From contig JBDOQK010000026.1 in assembly GCA_040437565.1 (NCBI GenBank), positions 186,001-250,000 on the forward strand: a DNA stretch of 64,000 nucleotides, in the 5' to 3' direction. Both the position numbers and the translations under genes were made by a program. Shown in pieces: positions 56,201-64,000 of this stretch (position 1 is the first letter of the stretch; every line of letters begins with the position of its first letter). The stretch comes from Albugo candida (taxonomy: Eukaryota; Oomycota; Peronosporomycetes; Albuginales). The notes under the pieces are model-generated. The model saw only the letters and a program-made list of their open reading frames with translations, was not told the origin of the DNA and made no database searches.

Positions 56201-59200
56201 CATATCATGCAACTCGAGCAAGCATGGAGTACATTCCTTTCCCACTGTCTTTATTATCACAATGCTTTGGCTGGGGAATTTGTAGACAATGTAGCTAGCT
56301 CTTTTTGTATCGAGTTTTTCGATATCAGCACCAGCCATCAGAATGAGTTTAGAGCTAAGGCGACAGCTTTTATAGAAAAGGTTCAATGTGAGCACAGAGA
56401 GAAAATCAACCCTTTCTTGGTTCCTATTACGCGGTACAAAGATAAAACGATTACTGAAGCGAGCCTGATCGTGAATCCCGTGGAAGATTCTGATAGAAGT
56501 AGCAAAGTAACAGCATTTTGGCATGAAAGACTTGAACGGATGGTCAGTTGTATTATGGAGACGATGGCAAAGGCACAAAAGGTGCCTCAGTATCTTGTCA
56601 CTGTGCACAGCTGCTTGTGGCTCATGGAACGAATACCACAAGAACAAAGTTTTATGACTGGCAAGGTCGACGCTAGGATGAGTAAATGTGCTTTTTCGTA
56701 TTCAAACTATCGCTCCAATAGCGCTCTTGCCAAAGCACTTTGCTTCATGCATAGCAATTCCGTTCCAATCTCAAAATGTGCACGTGAAATCGAGAGAAAC
56801 AAATCTCATCAAGTGGAAGAAGAGTCAAAGGACTTTATTCAAAACGGTTTGCTCCATGTTCCCACCTTTGTGGAGCTGTTGGAGTCTCTCCAATTATCAA
56901 ACTACTTTACTATCACGCTTGATTCGGACGTAGCGACCACCCATCAGGAAGCCCTGGTCCAGAACTTTGATCATATGCTTCAGATTTATCATAGCTTCAA
57001 ACTGTGCATGGAGCTGTGCCATTTACGGTGCTGCCTCTGCTTTGAACCCGCCGCAAAAGGTAAGAATGTTGACGCGAAATATCGATCAGGTACGAATGCC
57101 TCTCGAATTGTGGACGAATGTGATCTATATGGAAATTTGCATGACGCCATCCGTGAACTTCATGATACTGCCTTCAGAGACTGCAGTAAGGCGATTTCTT
57201 TTTTGGCACCAATTTCCTATGAGATCATTGCTCTTCCTGTATCAAAGGATTGTGCAAATCTCACAAAAAGAGGTCCTTCTGACGCGGTCTGGAGGTCGTA
57301 CGCACTCCAACTTCGAGACAAAGATAAAATGCTTGCTTCTCTCGTAGAGTTGAAGAACATTGTGTATCTCCGTGTTCAGACACTGCTTTCGGTATTGGAA
57401 CTTCGCCTCGCTCTTTCCAGCCACACTGAGAAAACTTCGTGTGAGAGGCTTTTACAAATTTTGGTTCCAGTTCAACAGAAAAAGACACGAATTTTGATTA
57501 GTTCNNNNNNNNNNNNNNNNNNNNNNNNNNNNNNNNNNNNNNNNNNNNNNNNNNNNNNNNNNNNNNNNNNNNNNNNNNNNNNNNNNNNNNNNNNNNNNNN
57601 NNNNGAACATTGTGTATCTCCGTGTTCAGACACTGCTTTCGGTATTGGAACTTCGCCTCGCTCTTTCCAGACACACTGAGAAAACTTCGTGTGAGAGGCT
57701 TTTACAAATTTTGGTTCCAGTTCAACAGAAAAAGACACGAATTTTGATTAGTTCAGGTAGCACGTCCGATGACCGGCATCACTTTGAAGGCTTTATCAAG
57801 CTGCTAGGACGATGGAAATATGTACAGCCTCAGTACTTTTGTGGCTTAGATGCATTCCTAACTGACGTATTAAGAAATTCAAGCGTTCAGCGATCAAGCC
57901 ACCTCGACCAGAAGGACTTTCTACAAGATATAACAAATTGGCTTCAGTCGCTTGTTCGGACTGTTATGCTTATAGGAGGCAATTTCCACAAAAAAACGAG
58001 CTCTCGTATCACTATTACTCACGAAGTACAGCAAGTCATCGAGAAAAATGAAGCCGGCATGAAAGGTTCCATTATTGCAGGTTTACGGTCTCTTCATCCC
58101 GATGTGGAGGCCTTCTTCTACCCTCTCCGTGTCATCCTTAAAGGCTCCAACATCTCGACAAATTCTAGATATAACGACGAATCGGACGATGTTGGACACG
58201 TTATGCACGTTCCTCTCCATAAAATACTATTGTACAAGCAAATTGAGCTGCTGGAGACTCACGAAACCGTGTGCTGCATTGACAACGATATCATGGTGTT
58301 ACAGGACCACTACGAGCACTTTCTGAACATCAAGAAAGATCTGATACTAGATCCTTTTCACAAAGAACCTCAAATTATACCGTCAGACTCCGCTTGTGGA
58401 AATGATTCTGGTCATCAGTGGAATTCCTATCTGGATCAATTGGAAGCTGTATGTACGAGCAATAAACCTCCAGAAGAAATCAAAATGTACCTGAGCCTCT
58501 TCCTGGAGAAAGTGAGGATTCTTTTGATGCGTTCGAATGAGAGCCTTCTTACAAGCATTCAAAGCCAATATAATCAGAAGCTGAATGCACAAACACTCGA
58601 AATTGCGGGCCTACATTCACATGTGAAAGAACTTGTCGAAAGTATTGGTATTCGTGAGCGCGTATATGCGAGCACNNNNNNNNNNNNNNNNNNNNNNNNN
58701 NNNNNNNNNNNNNNNNNNNNNNNNNNNNNNNNNNNNNNNNNNNNNNNNNNNNNNNNNNNNNNNNNNNNNNNNNNNCCATAAAATACTATTGTACAAGCAA
58801 ATTGAGCTGCTGGAGACTCACGAAACCGTGTGCTGCATTGACAACGATATCATGGTGTTACAGGACCACTACGAGCACTTTCTGAACATCAAGAAAGATC
58901 TGATACTAGATCCTTTTCACAAAGAACCTCAAATTATACCGTCAGACTCCGCTTGTGGAAATGATTCTGGTCATCAGTGGAATTCCTATCTGGATCAATT
59001 GGAAGCTGTATGTACGAGCAATAAACCTCCAGAAGAAATCAAAATGTACCTGAGCCTCTTCCTGGAGAAAGTGAGGATTCTTTTGATGCGTTCGAATGAG
59101 AGCCTTCTTACAAGCATTCAAAGCCAATATAATCAGAAGCTGAATGCACAAACACTCGAAATTGCGGGCCTACATTCACATGTGAAAGAACTTGTCGAAA

Positions 59201-60492
59201 GTATTGGTATTCGTGAGCGCGTATATGCGAGCACGAAGGTTTGTCAGCATCGGTTTAAAGTGATTCAAATGGAAACGGAAATCCGTCAGCTTCGCGGAGA
59301 GCTCGAAATTGAGCAGACTAAAACGAGAATTGCGACGTTGAGTCAATCAGAACGAGAAGCAGCAATGCACCGCGTGCGAAAAATGGAAGCTCAGTATCGA
59401 GCTGAAAATATACCAGTGGAATGCGATCTCGATGATGTAGTGCTAGCCAAAAGAGCAAGTAGTGCCATCTCTACCCGCAGCGGGCATTTAAGTGTTCCAG
59501 CCAAAGTATCACTTCTTCAAAGTGTGCGGTCGCATGAAGAAGAGACTCGGACCATAACGTCCTTGCGAGGAGAAGTGAAGCAGTTGAGAGAAATCATATC
59601 AGACCTTCGAGTCCACACTACGGTTCAGAAGGAGCGATACACTCAATTGGAATCACGTTTCCAGCATTCTAAAGAGCTTTACGAGTCGCAATTGCATGTT
59701 GCTGAAGCCGAACACAAGCATTTACGCTATGAATTGCAGCAATTGCAACAGGAATTAATTTCGCAGAAGCAAGTTTGGGCCAAGTTAGAAGCACAATTAG
59801 ATCGGTTTAAATCGGAGCGGGAGCAGCAGGCAAAACTGCGAAGAGACCAGAGAATGCGAAATATTTTCGCGGCGTATTTAAAGAGGCGAAAAGAGAGTTC
59901 GAGACGCAACGCACCAATGATACAGACGGAAGGCCCCAAAAACCATATAAAGAATTCCGAAAAGAGCGCAATCCACTTGGGTGGAAGCCCTAAGGTCGAC
60001 TCTGGGGATACGGAGCAGCTGGGAGACTTGAAGGATTCGGGTAAGGAAAATATTGTATCTCATTACCAAAACCAGATCAAGCGATTGCAGCTGCAATTGA
60101 ATAAAGAAGTCGAGCTGAAAAGAAAAGTGGCGGCACAAGCTGCAGATCTCAAGACACGATTGGCAATGACCCAACCATATTCTCCCACATTGATAGATAA
60201 AAATCAAAGACCAGCTGAATACGTCGTCCACGCACAAAGTAGGCATAATAGTGAAGCACTACGCGATGATGTACCGCAATCTAGTCCACTGGGGAAAGCG
60301 TACCATCGACCTGCAACCTCGGAAGGTCGCTCTGCGTTGGGCGAGTCGACCTTGGTTGTGACTCGTAATCGCTCACGATCAGCGCAGTCACATCGTAAAT
60401 ATGTCACGTTGAAGCGTCCAGAAACAGATTTGGGCACGGTGCGCGGAAATCCGAGTGCATTTGCAATCCGAGAACCTCTACGCTATCGATGA
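53273..60492 (+). CDS. Giant coiled-coil protein (~2,116 residues), CCDC162-like candidate
   Basis: Exon 1 53273-53338 (MSHTLEQQMLESAQKRLRCV) joins exon 2 (from 53399, EFAREWKTALLDSASKME) across a 60-bp intron. Exon 2 is continuous to 60492 except for two N gaps (57505-57604, 58676-58775) with duplicated flanks. Counting each duplicate once gives 2,117 codons in one unbroken frame. The first ~1,800 residues are helical with no known catalytic motif. The last ~380 contain long coiled coil (METEIRQLRGELEIEQTKTR, LRGEVKQLREIISDLRVHTT), a basic IQ-like AYLKRRKE and a low-complexity tail. Size and layout recall the CCDC162/DUF4549 family of flagellated eukaryotes, but this is by eye only. With delta-tubulin ~1.7 kb away, a flagellar or basal-body role is plausible (inference). 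Confidence 0.72.
57355..57754. repeat. Assembly gap with 150-bp duplicated flanks
   Basis: N run 57505-57604. Bases 57355-57504 equal 57605-57754 with one mismatch. Inside the giant gene; collapsing keeps its frame. Confidence 0.95.
58217..59234. repeat. Assembly gap with 459-bp duplicated flanks
   Basis: N run 58676-58775. Bases 58217-58675 equal 58776-59234. The largest of the duplicated gap edges. Collapsing keeps the giant gene's frame. Confidence 0.95.
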
Positions 60493-60646
60493 GACTATTT
60501 TTGATACGATTCGATCTCTAGTTGCGATCGATGAACGATTGCAAGCCATCGAATTCAACATCCTTGATTTTCAAACTCGATTATGCAGAAGGCGGGATAA
60601 GTTGATACAAACTCTGGTATTTTGAAATCTTTCACCACTAAGAATG

Positions 60647-60968
60647 TTACTTCAAATGCTTCATAATCCGTGGAGCTGACTACGGAAAAGGATCAATCAA
60701 ATGGTTGATTGGAATGAAGTCTAACTTACGTGATGATCAATGCAAGAAAGGTAGTCGAGGTAGTACCCGTCGCAATCACCAGATTGCTTCTGCTGAACAC
60801 GCTCGAGACAACACTCATAAACTTCTTTCGCTTTCGAGCATTTTGGTTTGCATTCTTCTCGAATTAGAACCATAACATCAACGGGATCTTGCTTCGGCTA
60901 TACGAAAACATTGAATCACGCAGAGTTAGCGATGAAAAGCTGGACTTGATCGCCGCTTTTCCTACCAT
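60647..60968 (-). CDS. QCR6: Cytochrome bc1 complex hinge protein (QCR6/UQCRH)
   Basis: Minus-strand exons 60968-60966 (ATG only), 60897-60730 and 60679-60647, with introns of 68 and 50 bp; 67 residues. The body has the hinge-protein cysteine pattern: REECKPKCSKAKEVYECCLE, then GDCDGYYLDYLSCIDHH, and the end SAPRIMKHLK, equivalent to the family's ..C.D..aaPKLF.KLK. The donor gtaagt after the middle exon is a perfect consensus, and the last exon restores the conserved C-terminus, which strongly supports the model. The hinge protein sits on cytochrome c1 on the intermembrane-space side of complex III and helps cytochrome c docking; its paired cysteines form disulfides in known structures. The single-codon first exon is inference; a longer first exon is possible. 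It lies tail to tail with the giant coiled-coil gene. Confidence 0.85.
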
Positions 60969-61191
60969 TTCGGCTGCTTGCAAATTAATAGAACTAGGCG
61001 GTTCAAAAAAAGAATGAACCGGTTCAGCTTATGTATTTATGGATCGATTAGAGCGATGAAGTGGTCATCCAATTGCGCTCATTTCCGGTATAGCGCTTCT
61101 AGTAAATGGCGCACCAAGCTTAACGTACATTGAAAGCAATTATGCTATGTCGCCACCACGACAATACATAAGAAACAGACCTTGAATGCTT

Positions 61192-61929
61192 TTATACCAT
61201 CGAATCTCCGTGCTGATGTTCAAATATCAGCGATTCTTCGTCTCTCTCCATAAATGAATTAGAGCTTTCTGTCTGTCGAAGGCGACGCTGTTCGAGTTCT
61301 TGGACGCTATGAAACCGATTCGGCATCATTTCTGCAGAAGCTAGGCGCTTGATTCTGACAAAGGCACAAAATAGCAGGACACCAGAGAGCATAAGAGTGT
61401 AGAGCAACGTGGGCAGCCAGTATTTGACTTGATATCGTCGCATGGTGTCACGCAGATACGACTGATCTGACGGATTCGTTTCATTTTGGACGAATGACAA
61501 GGTCCACTTTGCATCAAGGTCATTGAAAGATGCATTGCCATACGTGCCAATCATTGCGGCGGTGGCGGCATCAGCGATCCGGGCGGCTGCTGTTACTTCT
61601 GCAGCGTGCAAAATCTCTTTTTCCAACTGTTTCTCTAACAAATGAATCATTTCCAGTCGACTTTGAGCGACTTGAGATATATTTTCGAAATGGGTGTGAA
61701 GAACCGAAAGCTCGAAACGCAACTGATTGCGTTCATGAAAAACATTTGCGATTTCGGGACTGATCATTTGATGTAACGTGAAGGATCCAATGCCGCCCAT
61801 CAAAAGCATCCCAAAGAAAACACATACACCTTTCGTGAGCCATGTCACATAAATTAAGGATACCGATCCATTGAAAAAGTCGCTTATTGTGCTTCTTCCA
61901 CGGGAAATCAATCTCTTCCAACAAGCCAT
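61192..61929 (-). CDS. Two-membrane-segment coiled-coil protein, function unknown
   Basis: Minus strand, 245 residues from the ATG at 61929 (MACWKRLISRGRS); the frame is open upstream to 61965 without another ATG. There are two membrane segments (GVCVFFGMLLMGGIGSFTL near 45-65 and LPTLLYTLMLSGVLLFCAFV near 180-200). Between them lie a coiled coil (FHERNQLRFELSVLHTHFEN ... LLEKQLEKEILHAAEVTAAA) and an Asn-rich part with possible N-glycosylation sites (NAS, NET). The short C-terminal tail is charged. Topology with both ends on one side is likely. No family is recognised. Another frame just upstream (62063-61900) is also hydrophobic and could supply an alternative first exon. It is divergent from delta-tubulin with ~210 bp between starts. 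Confidence 0.55.
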   Translation of the reverse strand: MACWKRLISRGRSTISDFFNGSVSLIYVTWLTKGVCVFFGMLLMGGIGSFTLHQMISPEIANVFHERNQLRFELSVLHTHFENISQVAQSRLEMIHLLEKQLEKEILHAAEVTAAARIADAATAAMIGTYGNASFNDLDAKWTLSFVQNETNPSDQSYLRDTMRRYQVKYWLPTLLYTLMLSGVLLFCAFVRIKRLASAEMMPNRFHSVQELEQRRLRQTESSNSFMERDEESLIFEHQHGDSMV

Positions 61930-62139
61930 CGGTGCACGAGTACTTGATGAACAATGCACGCACAACGGCGTAGTTCGAACTGAGAAATTGAAGCACGATA
62001 ACCGTTAAGGAAGGTACATATGCTATAAACCAATGATAGCACAGCTTGCAGACTTTGAAGCACATTTGATATTATCCAATCAAAGCTCCGTCGTGTATGC
62101 GTAAAGCGAAAAGTATCATTCCGCAAGACTTTCAACCGA

Positions 62140-63725
62140 ATGCTGGGGATACAAGTAGGTCAATGCGGCAACCAAATTGGCAATGCTTTATACGACGAGC
62201 TGAGCATCCGAAACGCTCTTAGTTCCACCGATCCGAACAATACATCGCGCATGAGCGAATCAGCTTTTTTCAGAGCCGACAAAGAGCGATACATAGCGCG
62301 CGCTCTGCTGATTGATATGGAGCCAAAAGTGGTTTTGCAGTGTCTCTCACAGAAGGTTGGGCAGTGTTGGCGCTACGACTCACACAACGCGCTCTATCAG
62401 CAAAGCGGATCCGGGAACAATTGGGCACACGGTTACTTTGAACATGGACATAAAATAGAGGCNNNNNNNNNNNNNNNNNNNNNNNNNNNNNNNNNNNNNN
62501 NNNNNNNNNNNNNNNNNNNNNNNNNNNNNNNNNNNNNNNNNNNNNNNNNNNNNNNNNNNNNNGTTTCAAGAATGTTTGCGAAAGGTTGGCCAACTTCCTT
62601 ATGATTCGCCTATTCATAAATTGTCGATAAGTAGGAAGCAGAGCAATGTGATCGTCTACAGGGATTTTTGACTTTGCAGAGTGCAGCTGGCGGAACTGGT
62701 TCAGGACTGGGCTCTTTTTTGACCCAAAGCATCGTCGATGATTTCTCGAAAAAAAGTATTTTAAGTACTGTTATTTGGCCGTATACTTCTGGAGAGGTCG
62801 TAGTTCAGAATTATAATACATTACTGACGATCTCCAGTCTCGCGCAATTGGTTGATGGAATTCTCGTTATGGAGAATGACACCGCTCATGCCATTTGTCG
62901 GAAGCTTTTGCGCCGACAGAGGCCTTCATTGCGCGATCTAAATCAGCTTGTAGCTAATCAACTCGCTTCTGCACTGCTTCCAACTACATCATCACACCAT
63001 TCGGTAATCACCGACATTTTCGGGCATCTTTGCACACATCCTGTAAGTCCAGCGATTGTTTTTGTCTTATCAAAGCTGCTTACATTTCTGAGTAGGCGTA
63101 CAAGCTGCTTCACCTGAGCTCGGCACCTCACGTAGCTCAGGAATCTAAAGCTTTCAGTACGCACACGTGGGACGGATTGCTTCGAGATTTGTTCCAGGCA
63201 AGGCTGTCATTAAACAAAATAATCACTAACGCGTTTTTGATGCAGATGCATTACAAAAAAAGGACCGAAGAACCACCCCACATGACACATCCTATCATAG
63301 CGAGTTTGCTCTTTTTAAGAGGCAAAGACACTGGTACAGTCGATATAAGCAGCTTTGCCGATCCGCAATTGTGAGTAGTTGTGCCTTTGATTGCCAAGTG
63401 TATGATCCAAGTACGACAACAGATTCCCGAGCTGGAGAAGGCGTCCACTGCGAGCATTGACGGAAGTGACTTCAGCAGATGACAAAATGGCGACAATTTT
63501 GAGGTGAAGATTCGAGCATCTTCAAACAAATGCTACTGACAAGTATATCCTAGTAATTCCGGGAGTCTGATTCCCATTTTGGAATCGACATTGACCAAAG
63601 CATACGACATGTTTGATCATCAGGCTTATGTGCACCAATATCGGCGATCAGGAATGGATCCAGCGTTCTTTCGGGACAGCTTTCTGCATTGTGAGCAGAT
63701 TGTACACAGCTATAAAACGCTGTAA
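62140..63725 (+). CDS. TUBD1: Delta-tubulin
   Basis: Exons 62140-62462 (N gap 62463-62562), 62563-62584, 62635-63042, 63096-63370, 63423-63503 and 63554-63725, with introns of 50-53 bp. The start MLGIQVGQCGNQIGNALYDE and the nucleotide loop SAAGGTGSGLGSFLTQS identify a tubulin. Delta type is shown by ALLIDMEPKVV, QQSGSGNNWAHGYFEHG, VIWPYTSGEVVVQNYNTLL, then ASLLFLRGKDTGTVDISSFA, DPQL/FPSWRRRP and the C-terminus SGSLIPILESTLTKAYDMFD, then AYVHQYRRSGMDPAFFRDSF. Each splice rebuilds this family pattern in frame. Delta-tubulin is needed for triplet microtubules of basal bodies and centrioles, so the organism should make flagellated cells. About 30-40 residues are hidden by the gap. Catalytic GTP residues seen are intact. 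Confidence 0.9.
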
Positions 63726-64000
63726 TGATGTCGAGTCTCATCTTCTGCGTTGCTGCTTTGGGCTNNNNNNNNNNNNNNNNNNNNNNNNNNNNNNNNNNNN
63801 NNNNNNNNNNNNNNNNNNNNNNNNNNNNNNNNNNNNNNNNNNNNNNNNNNNNNNNNNNNNNNNNTCTGATTCCCATTTTGGAATCGACATTGACCAAAGC
63901 ATACGACATGTTTGATCATCAGGCTTATGTGCACCAATATCGGCGATCAGGAATGGATCCAGCGTTCTTTCGGGACAGCTTTCTGCATTGTGAGCAGATT
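63566..64000. repeat. Assembly gap with duplicated flanks, cut by window end
   Basis: N run 63765-63864. Bases 63566-63764 reappear from 63865 to the window edge (136 bp seen). The second copy of the delta-tubulin last exon is therefore an artefact. Confidence 0.93.

Noticed and set aside
58942-59151. Repeated 69-residue minus ORF at 58383 and 58942
   Set aside because: Two identical antisense copies produced by the duplicated gap flanks.
61733-62065. Hydrophobic minus-strand ORF (MCFKVCKLCYHWFIAYVP..) as the true N-terminus of the 61.2-kb gene
   Set aside because: It lies in another frame and no GT..AG intron joins it cleanly to the main frame, so only the shorter start is annotated; it is kept as an alternative.
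1-64000. CRISPR arrays, bacterial operons, tRNA and rRNA genes
   Set aside because: The window is eukaryotic; no spaced repeats, Shine-Dalgarno operons, cloverleaf-like sequences or rRNA segments were recognised by eye.

Overview
The window is nuclear DNA of a compact eukaryotic genome, most likely an oomycete and plausibly a white-rust Albugo (inference). The reasons are short introns (about 35-75 bp, GT..AG), closely packed genes, a START-like plus FYVE-like protein, a SAM plus fibronectin-III protein, a PH-containing AGC kinase, flagellar-type genes (delta-tubulin and a giant coiled-coil protein) and oomycete-style Copia and Gypsy elements. It is a scaffold with twelve 100-N gaps. Seven of these are flanked by direct copies of the same sequence (150-459 bp; one right-hand copy is cut by the window end). 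These are unmerged contig overlaps, not biology; collapsing them restores reading frames. Layout: 1-5.5 kb holds an AGC kinase (5' end outside the window), a START/FYVE-like protein and a Gfo/Idh/MocA dehydrogenase. 5.5-7.9 kb has a small putative membrane protein and decayed coding sequence. 7.9-10.9 kb has an M13 zinc peptidase and a previously hidden three-exon gatC (mitochondrial amidotransferase subunit). 10.9-14.7 kb (minus) has coding-like exons and a SulP transporter with a STAS domain and a cyclic-nucleotide-binding-like tail. 15-20.8 kb has a SAM/FN3/zinc protein and a second large protein, possibly parts of one gene. 20.8-30 kb is gene-poor: several coding-like patches, a decayed host gene and a Mutator-type DNA transposon inserted in it. 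29-41.5 kb is a retrotransposon nest: Gypsy relics, one Copia element with both LTRs and target duplication, and a second Copia on the minus strand. 41.7-44.1 kb has two small intron-containing genes and NOSIP. 44.8-47.1 kb encodes a DGAT2 acyltransferase fused to a long multi-membrane N-terminus. 48.4-53.1 kb encodes a C2 plus PH protein. 53.3-60.5 kb encodes a protein of about 2,116 residues rich in coiled coil. 60.6-61.0 kb (minus) is a hidden QCR6/UQCRH gene. 61.2-61.9 kb (minus) is a two-membrane-segment coiled-coil protein, and 62.1-63.7 kb is delta-tubulin. Functional links: gatC and QCR6 serve mitochondrial translation and complex III; delta-tubulin and the giant coiled-coil protein fit basal-body or flagellar function in zoospores; the kinase, START/FYVE and C2/PH proteins are lipid-linked signalling proteins. 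All exon models were made by eye from splice signals and family similarity; no database search was run.
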